A stretch of DNA of 64,000 nt, taken from assembly GCA_019413925.1 (NCBI GenBank), contig DXMY01000041.1:62001-126000 (forward strand). Reading direction: 5' to 3'. This DNA comes from Collinsella sp. (GTDB lineage: Bacteria; Actinomycetota; Coriobacteriia; Coriobacteriales; Coriobacteriaceae). Below the pieces are notes generated by a model. It worked only from the letters and a program-made list of their open reading frames with translations. It was not told where the DNA came from and did not search any database. This document shows, piece after piece, positions 48,946-58,154 of this stretch (positions are counted from its first letter, which is position 1; each line of letters starts with the position of its first letter). The position numbers and the translations under genes are program-made.

Positions 48946-50622
48946 TTAGGCGAGCTCAGCGGTACCCAGATCGGCGTGCTTCTGCGGATCGACATAGAGG
49001 TGCTTAATGCGATCGGAGCCGGCGATGGTGTGCGTGTAGAACATAATCGGGATGACCGGGCAGTCGGCAGCGACCATTGCGTCGGCCTCCTGCATCTTAG
49101 CGACGCGCTCCTCGTCGTCAACAATAGTACGAGCCTCGTCGACCTTGGCGTCGAACTCGGGGTTGTTGTAACCGGAGCGGTTGTCGCCACCGAGGGAGTC
49201 GGAGTGGAACAGCGGATACAGGAAGTTGTCCATGATCGGGTAGTCGGCAATCCAACCCAGACGACCGAACTGATAGTTAAAGTTCTGATACTGCTCGAGC
49301 AGGGCAGACCACTCAGGGGTATCGCTGACAGCGGTAACGCCAACCTTGGCGAGGTCACCGATGATGGACTCCATGATCTCCTTGTGACCGCCGTCCTGGT
49401 TGTAGGACAGGGTCACGCTAATGCCACGATCCCCGTTAGCGCCAGCGGGAGCAACCTTGTCGAGGTACTCGTTAGCCTTGTCGACATCGTAGGCGCAGAA
49501 CTCCCATGCGCCCTCCTTGTAGCCATCGATGCCCGGAGGAACAATGCCGTCGGCAGGAGTACGGGTACCCTTGAAGATGGTCTTGCAGATGGCCTCACGG
49601 TTGATGGCCAGGGAGATACCCCTGCGCAGGTCGGCGTTGCTGAACGGCTCGGCCGTGGTGTTGCAGGTCAGATAGTACGTGGAAGGCTCGGCGCCGAGCA
49701 GCATGCGCTCGCCGTCACCCATGGTGTAGCCGTCCTTGGACACGCCGCGATCCTTCTTGGCGGCGTCGATCTGAGCGACGGGAACGTCGCAGACATCGAG
49801 GTTACCGGCCTGGAACTCCTTGTAGGCGGTCTCCATGTCCTTGATGACCTGGAAGTGGATGCCATCGATCTTGGCCTTGTCGCCATAGTAATCGTCGAAC
49901 TTCTTGACGTTGATCTCCTGGCCATCCTCCCACTTGCCGTCCATCATGAACGGGCCGTTACCGACCGGGGCGAGGTAGAAGCTCTTGACATCGGACTCGG
50001 CGCACTCGGGAACCGGGGCCAGAGCCGGGTGAGAGGCGACGAAGGGGAAGTCGGCGTAAGCGGAAGCCAGCTTGACGACGAGGGTCTCATCGTCGGGGCA
50101 GGTAACACCGCTGAGCTCGGTAGCGTTACCGGCAAGCAGATCGTCATAGCCCTCGACCATGGAAAGGTGATAGGAGACCTCGGAAGGGCCGTACTCGGTA
50201 GCGACTGCCGACTTGGTGTTGACCAGACGCTCCCAACCGAGCTTGAAGGACTTGGAGGTAACGTCGTCACCGTTGTGGAACTTGGCCTTCTTGATCTTGA
50301 AGGTGAACTCGGTGGCGTCGTCGTTGGCCTCGAAGGACTCGCAAGCCAGCGGAACGATCTCGCCCTTCTCGGCGTCATAAGAGGTCAGAGCATCAAAGAG
50401 CTGGTACTCGACCTGAGTGCCCTGGTCCTCCTGGACATTGTAGGGGTCGATGCAGACCGGGTTGTTGATGTAGAAGTTCAGCTTCGAACCGGACTCAGAA
50501 CCGGAAGCGTCGCCGCCCTTCTTGCCGCATGCGGCAAGAAAAGCCATGGAGCTCGCAGCAAGGGTACCGCCGACAAAGGCGCGACGACCCATAACGGGCT
50601 GGTGGAACATAGAATCAGCCAT
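48946..50622 (-). CDS. oppA: Oligopeptide-binding lipoprotein OppA
   Basis: A 558-residue SBP family 5 protein. ATG 50622 follows AGGAGG. The signal region MGRRAFVGGTLAASSMAFLAAC carries a twin-arginine-like RR and a lipobox (FLAAC), so export may be Tat-dependent and lipid-anchored. The mature part has GTQVEYQLFDALTSYDAEKGEIVPLACESFE, family signature around AKFHNGDDVTSKSFKLGWERL, and VAPAGANGDRGISVTLSYNQDGG. It captures peptides outside the membrane for OppBCDF. It is the first gene of the operon. Confidence 0.94.
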   Translation of the reverse strand: MADSMFHQPVMGRRAFVGGTLAASSMAFLAACGKKGGDASGSESGSKLNFYINNPVCIDPYNVQEDQGTQVEYQLFDALTSYDAEKGEIVPLACESFEANDDATEFTFKIKKAKFHNGDDVTSKSFKLGWERLVNTKSAVATEYGPSEVSYHLSMVEGYDDLLAGNATELSGVTCPDDETLVVKLASAYADFPFVASHPALAPVPECAESDVKSFYLAPVGNGPFMMDGKWEDGQEINVKKFDDYYGDKAKIDGIHFQVIKDMETAYKEFQAGNLDVCDVPVAQIDAAKKDRGVSKDGYTMGDGERMLLGAEPSTYYLTCNTTAEPFSNADLRRGISLAINREAICKTIFKGTRTPADGIVPPGIDGYKEGAWEFCAYDVDKANEYLDKVAPAGANGDRGISVTLSYNQDGGHKEIMESIIGDLAKVGVTAVSDTPEWSALLEQYQNFNYQFGRLGWIADYPIMDNFLYPLFHSDSLGGDNRSGYNNPEFDAKVDEARTIVDDEERVAKMQEADAMVAADCPVIPIMFYTHTIAGSDRIKHLYVDPQKHADLGTAELA

Positions 50623-50863
50623 GCCATCCTCCTTATGAGATAGGACAAAGAAATGTTCAGTCGGACACATGTCGAGACAATCCGATCCGAACCATCAAAA
50701 CGCCGCCCGTTGCTATGGCTGGTTATGCACAACGAACCAACGTTTCTCAATACAGTAGCGCATTTTATGCACGATTTGGGGCTAATTCCGGTCAACGGTC
50801 GAGAATTTCTTTAGTTGGGCGAAGTATGTGGGGATATTTTGGCTCTGTTACAAATATGTAAAC

Positions 50864-50894
50864 AAAAAGGGTCCCGCACTTGCGGAACCCTTTT
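50864..50894 (-). terminator. Terminator of secG
   Basis: AAAAGGGTCCCGC (50865-50877) and GCGGAACCCTTTT (50882-50894) form a long stem with an ACTT loop; on the minus strand TTTTTGTTT follows. Between 50623 and 50863 only a weak oppA promoter region is seen, including a GCATTTTATGC palindrome near 50762. Confidence 0.85.
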
Positions 50895-50916
50895 CAAGTA
50901 TTTATGTGGCTCGTGC

Positions 50917-51171
50917 TTAGTAGCCGACGATACCCTGCGGGAAGAAGAACATGCACAGGACGACACACACGGCAAAAACGACGGCCATAATTACCGTCAG
51001 GCGATCGAGGTTCTGCTCCATGACGCCCGTGGCAGAGCTGGAGTTATACAGCGAGCTAGCGATCATATCCGAAACGCCGGTGCCCTTACCAGAGTGCATC
51101 AGGACGAGAATCGTCAGCGCCACGGCAGAGACAGCCCAAACGACAAACAGAAGAATCTGAAACGGACCCAT
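50917..51171 (-). CDS. secG: Preprotein translocase subunit SecG
   Basis: An 84-residue membrane protein with two helices: residues 4-24 (ILLFVVWAVSAVALTILVLM) and 60-78 (TVIMAVVFAVCVVLCMFFF). The family-specific loop HSGKGTGVSDMIASSLYN joins them. ATG 51171 follows AAGGAGC. SecG assists SecYEG in protein export. It lies downstream of the glycolytic genes, an arrangement (tpiA-gpmI-secG) common in Gram-positive bacteria, though a strong terminator separates it from gpmI here. Confidence 0.93.
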   Translation of the reverse strand: MGPFQILLFVVWAVSAVALTILVLMHSGKGTGVSDMIASSLYNSSSATGVMEQNLDRLTVIMAVVFAVCVVLCMFFFPQGIVGY

Positions 51172-51267
51172 AGATAAGCTCCTTAATAGAACAATTCAAA
51201 CTCCAGTACTGTACCACAACCCCCAGCACTCCCCCATCAGCCATTTGGTGACGAGGTAGAAATAGCG

Positions 51268-51303
51268 CAAAAAAAGAGGGTTGTCCGGTTGTGGACAACC
51301 CCC
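51268..51303 (-). terminator. Terminator of gpmI
   Basis: GGGTTGTCC (51278-51286) pairs perfectly with GGACAACCC (51293-51301); on the minus strand TCTTTTTTTGC follows. It closes the pgk-tpiA-gpmI unit. Confidence 0.9.
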
Positions 51304-51330
51304 TTACTAGAAAACGGTATTTGTTTTCTA

Positions 51331-52884
51331 TTAGGCCTCGGTGGCGAGTACGCGACCCGTCATCTCGGCGGAAGGCTCAATACCAGCCATGGTGAGCATG
51401 GTCGGAGCGATATCGGAAAGACGGCCGTCCTCGATACCGGTGAGCTGTGCCTTCTCATCAACGATGATGAACGGCACGCGGTTGGTGGTGTGAGCCGTGA
51501 ACGGATGCTTGGAACCGTCGGAAGCAACGTCAAACATGTGATCGGCGTTGCCGTGATCGGCGGTAATCAGCGCAAAGCCGCCCTTAGCGAGAATCGCCGG
51601 GACAACCTTGGACAGGGCATCGTCAACAGCCTCGACGGCCTTAACGGCAGCGTCGAAGACACCGGTGTGACCAACCATGTCGCAGTTTGCGAAGTTCACG
51701 ATGTAGAAATCAGCGCGATCCTCGTTGATGGCGGCGACAAGCTTCTCGGTAACCTCGGGAGCGCTCATCTCAGGTTGCAGGTCGTAGGTAGCGACCTTGG
51801 GAGAAGCGACGAGCACGCGCTCCTCGCCCTCCTTGGGCTCCTCGATGCCGCCGTTGAGGAAGAACGTCACGTGGGCGTACTTCTCGGTCTCGGCGGTGTG
51901 CAGCTGCTTCAGGCCATTGGCGGCGATAACGTCGGCCAGAACGTTCTCGGGGAACGTCTTGGGGAAGGCGACCTCGACGTCAAACGTCGGGTCGTACTCG
52001 GTCATCGTCACAAAGTGCGAAAGCTTGATCTGCTCGCGCTCAAAGCCGTCGAACTCCTTGTCCGTGAACACGCGAGTCATCTGACGAGCGCGGTCGGGAC
52101 GGAAGTTGAAGAAGATGGCCGCGTCGCCCTCGTGGATGCCCTCGTTGTGGGCAGCGAAGGGCTCGACGAACTCGTCGCCGCGCGGATCCTTCTCGTAGTA
52201 GGCCTTGATACCGGCAACAGGGTCGGTATCGGCATCGGATGCGTTGACCATGACATCGTAGGCGCGCTGGATGCGCTCCCAACGGTTGTCGCGGTCCATG
52301 GCCCAATAACGGCCCGAGACGGTGGCAACGCGAGCGTCGCAACCGGTCTCCTCGGAGATCTTAGCCAGGAAGGCGCAGAACTCACTCATGTAACCGGCAC
52401 CGGACTGCGGGTCAACGTCGCGACCATCCATGAAGGCGTGGACGCGAACGGTCTTGACACCGTGCTCGGCAGCCATCTTGACCAGAGCCTCGACGTGGCT
52501 CATATGAGAATGAACACCGCCAGGGCTCATAAGGCCCATGAGGTGGAGAGTCTTGCCGTCAGCCTTGACGTCGTCCATAGCCTTGACGAAGACCTCGTTC
52601 TTGGCGATGGAGCCGTCCTTGATGGCATTGTTGATGCGCGAAAGCTCCTGGAACACGATGCGGCCGGCACCGATGTTGAGGTGACCCACCTCGGAGTTGC
52701 CCATCTGGCCATCGGGAAGACCCACGTCCTCGCCCGAAGCGCCGAGCGTGGTGTGGGGGTACTTCTCGTACAGGCTATCGAGGAAGGGCGTCTTGGCAGC
52801 GGCGACGGCGTTCTCGCCATCGGCCGGAGCCAGGCCGCAACCATCCATGATGATCAGGAGTGCAGGAAGATGACGCTGTGCCAT
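51331..52884 (-). CDS. gpmI: Cofactor-independent phosphoglycerate mutase
   Basis: A 517-residue metalloenzyme that interconverts 3- and 2-phosphoglycerate. ATG 52884 follows AGGAC. The alkaline-phosphatase-like domain starts LLIIMDGCGLAP; the phosphoserine is in GNSEVGHLNIGAGR. The inserted phosphatase-transfer domain spans about residues 80-310, and metal ligands return in ADHGNADHMFD with TTNRVPFIIVDE near the end. It is cotranscribed 5 bases after tpiA. No cofactor-dependent mutase is visible here. Confidence 0.96.
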   Translation of the reverse strand: MAQRHLPALLIIMDGCGLAPADGENAVAAAKTPFLDSLYEKYPHTTLGASGEDVGLPDGQMGNSEVGHLNIGAGRIVFQELSRINNAIKDGSIAKNEVFVKAMDDVKADGKTLHLMGLMSPGGVHSHMSHVEALVKMAAEHGVKTVRVHAFMDGRDVDPQSGAGYMSEFCAFLAKISEETGCDARVATVSGRYWAMDRDNRWERIQRAYDVMVNASDADTDPVAGIKAYYEKDPRGDEFVEPFAAHNEGIHEGDAAIFFNFRPDRARQMTRVFTDKEFDGFEREQIKLSHFVTMTEYDPTFDVEVAFPKTFPENVLADVIAANGLKQLHTAETEKYAHVTFFLNGGIEEPKEGEERVLVASPKVATYDLQPEMSAPEVTEKLVAAINEDRADFYIVNFANCDMVGHTGVFDAAVKAVEAVDDALSKVVPAILAKGGFALITADHGNADHMFDVASDGSKHPFTAHTTNRVPFIIVDEKAQLTGIEDGRLSDIAPTMLTMAGIEPSAEMTGRVLATEA

Positions 52885-52889
52885 ATGTC

Positions 52890-53657
52890 CTACTCGCCTG
52901 CCTTGACGACCATAGAGGCGAAGTCGGCAGCCTTGAGCGAAGCGCCGCCCACGAGGGCGCCGTCGACGTCGGGCTTGGCGACGAGCTCGGCGATGTTGCC
53001 GGGCTTAGCAGAGCCACCATAGAGAACGCGGATGCCGTCGGCGAGCTCCTCACCGAACATCTCCTTGAGGGTCTCACGGATAGCGCCGCAGACCTCCTGA
53101 GCGTCCTCGGCGGTAGCGGTCTTGCCGGTGCCGATGGCCCAGATGGGCTCGTAGGCGACGACGACCTGCTTGGGGCAAGTGATCTCGAGACCCTCGAGAC
53201 CAGCCTTGACCTGGTTCACGACGTGCTCGACATAGGTGCCGGCCTCGCGGACCTCAAGGGACTCGCCGCAGCAGAAGACAGGAACAAGACCGGCGGCAAC
53301 GAGGGCCTTGGCCTTCTTGTTCTGATCCTCGTCGGTCTCGTGGAAGTAATCACGACGCTCGGAGTGACCGATGATGCAGTAGGTGCAGCCAGCGGACTTG
53401 AGCATGTCGCAAGAAGACTCACCGGTGAAGGCACCCTTGGCCTCCCAGTACACGTTCTGTGCACCGAGGGCGATGGGGGCAGCCTGAATACGGTCATGAA
53501 CCGTGGTGATGTCGATGGTCGGAGGGCAGACGAGCACCTCGACGCCAGCCGGAACCTCGGGCAGAGCCTGAGCCAGCTCGTCGGCGAGCTTGGCGGCCTC
53601 GGCGACGTCGTTGTTCATCTTCCAGTTACCAGCGATAAGAAGGGTGCGATTAGGCAT
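52890..53657 (-). CDS. tpiA: Triosephosphate isomerase
   Basis: A 255-residue TIM barrel. ATG 53657 (MPNRTLLIAGNWKMN) lies within the last codons of pgk, with GGAGG 9 bases upstream, so it is translationally coupled (8-base overlap). Active-site segments: Asn and Lys in GNWKMN, His in CIIGHSERR, Glu in AYEPIWAIGTGKTA, and the phosphate-binding YGGSAKPGN and GGASLKAADF. It converts dihydroxyacetone phosphate to glyceraldehyde 3-phosphate. Confidence 0.96.
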   Translation of the reverse strand: MPNRTLLIAGNWKMNNDVAEAAKLADELAQALPEVPAGVEVLVCPPTIDITTVHDRIQAAPIALGAQNVYWEAKGAFTGESSCDMLKSAGCTYCIIGHSERRDYFHETDEDQNKKAKALVAAGLVPVFCCGESLEVREAGTYVEHVVNQVKAGLEGLEITCPKQVVVAYEPIWAIGTGKTATAEDAQEVCGAIRETLKEMFGEELADGIRVLYGGSAKPGNIAELVAKPDVDGALVGGASLKAADFASMVVKAGE

Positions 53658-54840
53658 CGAGAAGCGCCTCCACTCCGGGCAGGGCCTTACCCTCGACGAG
53701 CTCCATGGAAGCGCCACCACCGGTAGAGATCCAGCTCATCTTGTCGGCCAGGTTGAACTTGTTGACGGCTGCGACAGAGTCGCCACCACCGATGATCGAG
53801 GTGCAATCAGCCTCGGCGACAGCCTCGGCGATAGCCTGGGTGCCGTGAGCGAAGTTATCGAACTCGAAGACGCCCATGGGGCCATTCCAGAACACAGTCT
53901 TGGCACCCTTGACAGCCTCGGCGTAGAGCTCCTCGGTCTTGGGGCCGATGTCCATACCCTCACGGTCGTCGGGGATAGCGTCGGAAGCGACAACCTCGGG
54001 GACAGCATCCTCGCCAAAGTGATCAGCAACGCGGTTGTCGATGGGGAGCAGGATCTTGACGCCCTTCTCCTCGGCCTTCTTGAGCATCTCACCGGCGCGC
54101 TCGACCCAGTCCTCTTCCTTGAGGGACTGACCGACGGACAGGCCCTGAGCCAGGAAGAAGGTGTAGGCCATGCCGCCACCGATGATCAGGGTATCAGCGG
54201 AGTCGATGAGGTGATCGAGAACGCCGATCTTGGAGGAAACCTTGGAACCGCCGACGATGGCGACGAAGGGGCGCTCGGGCTCGGCGAAGATGCCGGTCAG
54301 CGTGTCGACCTCCTTCTCGAGCAGGAAGCCGGCGACGGCAGGCAGGTAAGCGGCGGGGCCCACGACGGAACCCTGGGCGCGGTGTGCGGTGCCGAAGGCA
54401 TCGAGAACGAAGACGTCACCATAGGAAGCGAGCTTCTTGGCGATCTCGGGATCGTTCTTCTTCTCACGCTTGTCAAAACGGACGTTCTCGAGAACGAGGA
54501 CCTTGCCCGGCTCGACGGCGGCGACAGCCTCGGCGGCCTTCTCGCCATACGTGTCGGCAACAAAAGCAACGTCAAGGCCAGAGAGCTCAGCGAGCTTCTT
54601 GGCGACAGGCTCGAGGGAAAGCTCGGGCTGGAAGCCAGTGCCCTCAGGACGGCCGAGGTGGCTCATGAGGATGACGCGAGCGTTGTGCTCAACGAGGTAG
54701 TTGATGGTGGGCAGGGCAGCCTTGATACGGGTGGTGTCGCCAACGACGCCATCCTTGATAGGCACGTTGAAGTCAACGCGGACGAGAACGCGCTTGCCGT
54801 CGACATCGATGTCGCGGACGGTCTTCTTGGTAAAGGCCAT
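53650..54840 (-). CDS. pgk: Phosphoglycerate kinase
   Basis: A 396-residue glycolytic kinase. ATG 54840 follows AAAGG with a long spacer. Landmarks: RVLVRVDFNVPIKDG (substrate binding), MSHLGRPEG, LDAFGTAHRAQGS, hinge-region GFLLEKEV, nucleotide-binding GGSKVSSKIGVLDHL and WNGPMGVFE, and the C-terminal IIGGGDSVAAV with STGGGASME. It generates ATP from 1,3-bisphosphoglycerate. It follows gap after a terminator hairpin and is coupled to tpiA. Confidence 0.97.
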   Translation of the reverse strand: MAFTKKTVRDIDVDGKRVLVRVDFNVPIKDGVVGDTTRIKAALPTINYLVEHNARVILMSHLGRPEGTGFQPELSLEPVAKKLAELSGLDVAFVADTYGEKAAEAVAAVEPGKVLVLENVRFDKREKKNDPEIAKKLASYGDVFVLDAFGTAHRAQGSVVGPAAYLPAVAGFLLEKEVDTLTGIFAEPERPFVAIVGGSKVSSKIGVLDHLIDSADTLIIGGGMAYTFFLAQGLSVGQSLKEEDWVERAGEMLKKAEEKGVKILLPIDNRVADHFGEDAVPEVVASDAIPDDREGMDIGPKTEELYAEAVKGAKTVFWNGPMGVFEFDNFAHGTQAIAEAVAEADCTSIIGGGDSVAAVNKFNLADKMSWISTGGGASMELVEGKALPGVEALLDA

Positions 54841-54895
54841 GTTTGCTTCTACCTTTCGTACGTGTCTGCCTCCCATTACGGCAGACGATTTCCTA

Positions 54896-54943
54896 TAAAA
54901 AGGGCGCGACCCTAGGGTGTAAGCCCTATGAGGCCGCGCCCTT
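54896..54943 (-). terminator. Terminator between gap and pgk
   Basis: AAGGGCGCG (54900-54908) pairs with CGCGCCCTT (54935-54943), with an inner CCCTAGGG-containing loop; on the minus strand TTTTTATAGG follows. It gives gap its own transcript while allowing some read-through to pgk. Confidence 0.85.
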
Positions 54944-54980
54944 CTTTAGACGCTCAACGAGCTATTCGCTAAAAGCTAAA

Positions 54981-56006
54981 TTAAGCAACGAACTTCTCGA
55001 AGTACTTGATGGTGCGGACCATCTGAGAGGTGTAGGAGTTCTCGTTGTCGTACCAAGAGGTGACCTGAACGAGGGTCTGGCCGTTGCCGAGATCAGAGCA
55101 CATGGTCTGAGTGGCGTCGAAGATGGAGCCGTGGGTCTCGCCGACGATGTCGCGGGAGACGATCTGGTCCTCGTTGTAGGCGAAGGTATCGGGGATGGTC
55201 TCGGCGTAGGCCTTCATGGCAGCGTTGACCTCGTCGACGGTGACCTTCTTGTCAACGACGGCGTAGAGGTTGGTCAGCGAGCCGGTCGGCGTCGGGACGC
55301 GCTGGGCGGCACCGATGAGCTTGCCGTTGAGCTCGGGGAGAACCAGGCCGATGGCCTTGGCAGCGCCCGTGGTGTTCGGGACGATGTTCTCGGAGCAGGC
55401 GCGGGAGCGACGGAAGTTGCCCTTGCGCTGCGGGCCGTCGAGCGGCATCTGGTCGCCGGTGAAGGCGTGGATGGTGGTCATGATGCCGGAGACGATGGGA
55501 GCGAAGTCGTTCAGACCCTTGGCCATCGGGGCGAGGCAGTTGGTGGTGCAGGAAGCAGCGGAGATGATGTTGTCCTCAGCGGTCAGCGTCTCATGGTTGA
55601 CGTTGTACACGATGGTGGGCAGATCGCTGCCGGCCGGAGCGGAGATGACGACCTTCTTGGCGCCAGCGTTGATGTGGGCCTGAGCCTTAGCCTTGCTGGT
55701 GTAGAAGCCGGTGCACTCGAGAACGACGTCGACGTCGAGGTCGCCCCAAGGCAGGTTGTTGGCGTCGGCCTCCTTGTAGATCTTGATCTCCTTGCCGTCA
55801 ACGGTGATGGAATCCTCGCCAGCGACGACCTCGTGATCGCGAGCATAGTTGCCCTGCGTGGAGTCGTACTTCAGCAGGTAAGCGAGCATATCGGGAGAGG
55901 TGAGGTCGTTGATAGCGACGATCTCGGAGCCCTCATGACCGAACATCTGGCGGAAGGCCAGACGACCGATGCGACCGAAGCCGTTAATAGCAACCTTTAC
56001 TGCCAT
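54981..56006 (-). CDS. gap: Glyceraldehyde-3-phosphate dehydrogenase
   Basis: A 341-residue NAD-dependent dehydrogenase. ATG 56006 follows AGGAGAC. N-terminal VAINGFGRIGRLAFR and the adenine-side Asp in IVAINDLTS indicate NAD preference; the catalytic Cys is in ISAASCTTNCLAP, with the base His in TTIHAFTGDQ. SWYDNENSYTSQMVRT near the end is diagnostic. It is a glycolytic (GapA-type) enzyme, transcribed ahead of pgk-tpiA-gpmI. Confidence 0.97.
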   Translation of the reverse strand: MAVKVAINGFGRIGRLAFRQMFGHEGSEIVAINDLTSPDMLAYLLKYDSTQGNYARDHEVVAGEDSITVDGKEIKIYKEADANNLPWGDLDVDVVLECTGFYTSKAKAQAHINAGAKKVVISAPAGSDLPTIVYNVNHETLTAEDNIISAASCTTNCLAPMAKGLNDFAPIVSGIMTTIHAFTGDQMPLDGPQRKGNFRRSRACSENIVPNTTGAAKAIGLVLPELNGKLIGAAQRVPTPTGSLTNLYAVVDKKVTVDEVNAAMKAYAETIPDTFAYNEDQIVSRDIVGETHGSIFDATQTMCSDLGNGQTLVQVTSWYDNENSYTSQMVRTIKYFEKFVA

Positions 56007-56078
56007 TGTGTCTCCTTTCGTAAGGCCCCCGCAAGCTACAGCGCCTGCCGTTGAGGCCCACAAACTAACCACTCGCCT

Positions 56079-56130
56079 AATATACCTTTTTTTTGGCTTG
56101 AATTTCACGAGAATGCTCGAAATTGAAAAT
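56079..56130 (-). promoter_or_regulatory. Putative gap promoter with upstream inverted repeat
   Basis: On the minus strand TATATT (56084-56079) is a good -10, with only GTGAAA as -35. An imperfect inverted repeat built on ATTTCACGAG and CTCGAAAT (about 56102-56123) overlaps the -35 side and could be an operator for a glycolysis regulator. The rest of 56007-56199 shows nothing clear. Confidence 0.35.
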
Positions 56131-56199
56131 CAAATTTGTGTTAAAACGCTTTAACGTATAAAACAGCAGTTAAACCACCATAAAAGCTATTGCGTTAAA

Positions 56200-57129
56200 C
56201 TACCCGCTTGCTTCAATGAGCTTTTCAAGGCGCAAAACACGGTGATACAAGGCCGACTTCGACAAAGGAGGGTCGGCCATTTCCCCCAAATCACGCAGCG
56301 ACAGATCGGGATAGCGCTCGCGCAGGTCGCAAAAGACTGCCAAGGCGTCCGGAAGCGTGTCGCGCAAACCCCGCTGTTCGAGCTCATCGATCAACGCAAG
56401 CTGATGCTGGGCGGCACCCGCACTTCTGGTCTGATTGGCCAGTTCGGCATTCACGCGACGGTTTACGTCGTTCTTAACCAATTTGACCGCGCGCGCTTCC
56501 TCGATCTCGGCAACGCTGCGCTTGGCGCCGACCAGCTTTAGGAGCTGCTCGATCTCCTCGGCGCTCTTAATGTAGACAGCAAAGGATCCGCGCCGCGCGT
56601 TAACGCGCGCATGGACTCCAATCTGCTCCAATAGATCGCAAAGTCCCCGGGCATATTGCTCGCCCTGCACCGCGATCTCCAAATGAAAATCGCCGCGTGG
56701 ATCGGCCACGAAACCGCCGGCGATGAGCGCGCCGCGGATGTAGGCAAGCCTGCAGCAGGGACGGGCAACGATGTGCCGGGGAACACCGGCGACGAGCCCT
56801 CCCCTGCGGTCGAGAATGCCCAGCAGCACCAGAGCCTTGTCCAGGTCGGGTTGATCGGGCAGGGTAATGAGATAGTTACGGACCTTATGCAAGACCGATT
56901 TACGAACGGTGAATTCCGTTTTGAGCTTAAGGATGCGATGCGTCAGCGTGATCATCGTGCGCGCGACGGCGCCCGTCTCGGTCGCGACCGTCAAACGATA
57001 CCGCCCGGAGCCGGTCAGCGAAAGTGTGCCGCTCACACGCGTCAGGGCGGCAAGCGTCGACAAATCGCAGTATTCACATTCGGGTTCGCAGCGCGCGAGC
57101 TCGTCACGCACCTCGGCGGTAAACGACAT
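56200..57129 (-). CDS. whiA: WhiA DNA-binding protein
   Basis: A 309-residue protein of the WhiA/DUF199 family. ATG 57129 lies 6 bases after the rapZ stop. Residues about 1-85 and 95-200 are degenerate LAGLIDADG-homing-endonuclease-like domains (RGALIAGGFVADPRGDFHLEI); the C-terminal helix-turn-helix (LSLRDLGEMADPPLSKSALYHRVLRLEKL) is well conserved. In Streptomyces it drives sporulation with WhiB; in non-sporulating relatives it links cell division and chromosome organisation. It is paired with rapZ as usual. Confidence 0.95.
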   Translation of the reverse strand: MSFTAEVRDELARCEPECEYCDLSTLAALTRVSGTLSLTGSGRYRLTVATETGAVARTMITLTHRILKLKTEFTVRKSVLHKVRNYLITLPDQPDLDKALVLLGILDRRGGLVAGVPRHIVARPCCRLAYIRGALIAGGFVADPRGDFHLEIAVQGEQYARGLCDLLEQIGVHARVNARRGSFAVYIKSAEEIEQLLKLVGAKRSVAEIEEARAVKLVKNDVNRRVNAELANQTRSAGAAQHQLALIDELEQRGLRDTLPDALAVFCDLRERYPDLSLRDLGEMADPPLSKSALYHRVLRLEKLIEASG

Positions 57130-57135
57130 GCAGAC

Positions 57136-58056
57136 CTATGCTTTCGTGTTGGCGCGCGACAGGTCGCGATGGGAAATGCTCACGTGATATTGGGCGCCTT
57201 CCAAATAACGTGCCGTGGCCTCGGCGATGGCAACGCTGCGGTGTTGACCGCCCGTACAGCCGATGGCGATAGAAAGCTGCGGCTTGCCCTCCGCGATATA
57301 GCCGGGCATGACCGTATCGAGCAGCTGCGTCCAGGCCTTCCAGAACTCCTGGGTCTTGGGATGGTCCAAAACAAAATCGGAGACCTTTTTATCGAGACCG
57401 GTCATGGTGCGCATCTCGGGATCGTAGAACGGATTGGGCAGGAAGCGAACGTCGATCATAATGTCCGCCTCGACGGGCATGCCGTGCTTAAAGCCAAACG
57501 AGAACACGTGAACGTCCATGAGCTGCTGGTCGGACAGCTCGGAGAACGCCATGCGCAATTTGTTGCGCAGGGCAGAGGTGCGCAGACGGCTCGTGTCGAT
57601 GATCATATCGGCTCGATCGCGCACGCCCTGCAGCTGCAGGCGCTCGCGCTGAATCGCATCGGCCGTAGTCTCCCCCGGCTTGGCAATGGGGTGGCGGCGG
57701 CGGTTTTCGCTATAACGACGGATCAGCACCTCGTCAGAGGCCTCGAGAAACACGATGTCACAGCTCATCTCGCGCTCCTCGAGCGCGGCAACGGCATCGA
57801 GCAGCTCATCGAACAAGCCCTGGCTGCGCAGGTCGCAGGTGACGGCAAGATGCCTGCCCACGCCCGTATTGATGCCGACGAGCTCGGCAAGCGGGGCGAT
57901 CAGACGCGGAGGCAAGTTGTCGATGCAAAAATAGCCCATGTCCTCGAACACATGCATGGCCTGCGTTCGGCCCGATCCGGACATTCCGGTGATGATGACG
58001 ATATCGGGGATGCGCTCCGAGCGCTCCGCCGCATCCATGGCATCTCCCTTTTGCAT
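57136..58056 (-). CDS. rapZ: RapZ-family RNase adapter / nucleotide-binding protein
   Basis: A 306-residue P-loop protein. ATG 58056 follows GGAGGCACAC. Walker A is GMSGSGRTQA, with Arg where most bacteria have Lys, a variant I associate with actinobacterial members. DMGYFCIDNLPP and the C-terminal domain AIGCTGGQHRSVAIAEA with FLPNPFYDPEMRTMTGLD are diagnostic. It binds ATP/GTP and, in E. coli, controls GlmZ decay; the role in this lineage is unknown. The gene normally placed between rapZ and whiA (yvcK) is absent. Confidence 0.93.
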   Translation of the reverse strand: MQKGDAMDAAERSERIPDIVIITGMSGSGRTQAMHVFEDMGYFCIDNLPPRLIAPLAELVGINTGVGRHLAVTCDLRSQGLFDELLDAVAALEEREMSCDIVFLEASDEVLIRRYSENRRRHPIAKPGETTADAIQRERLQLQGVRDRADMIIDTSRLRTSALRNKLRMAFSELSDQQLMDVHVFSFGFKHGMPVEADIMIDVRFLPNPFYDPEMRTMTGLDKKVSDFVLDHPKTQEFWKAWTQLLDTVMPGYIAEGKPQLSIAIGCTGGQHRSVAIAEATARYLEGAQYHVSISHRDLSRANTKA

Positions 58057-58065
58057 GTGTGCCTC

Positions 58066-58103
58066 CTAAAACAAGCGCGGGACCCGGCCAGCGGATCCCG
58101 CGC
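58066..58103 (-). terminator. Terminator of nanE, just ahead of rapZ
   Basis: GCGCGGGA (58075-58082) pairs with TCCCGCGC (58096-58103), extended by an imperfect GGATCC/GGGTCC part; on the minus strand TTGTTTTA follows, ending at the rapZ ribosome site. Confidence 0.8.
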
Positions 58104-58154
58104 GATCAATTGCCTTTATTGAGTATACCGCCCCAAGCGGATACGAGGCCTGTC

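Noticed and set aside
48976..58122. Several 350-580 codon frames opposite oppA, gpmI, tpiA, pgk, gap, whiA and rapZ
   Set aside because: All are antisense to recognised genes and have no domain motifs.
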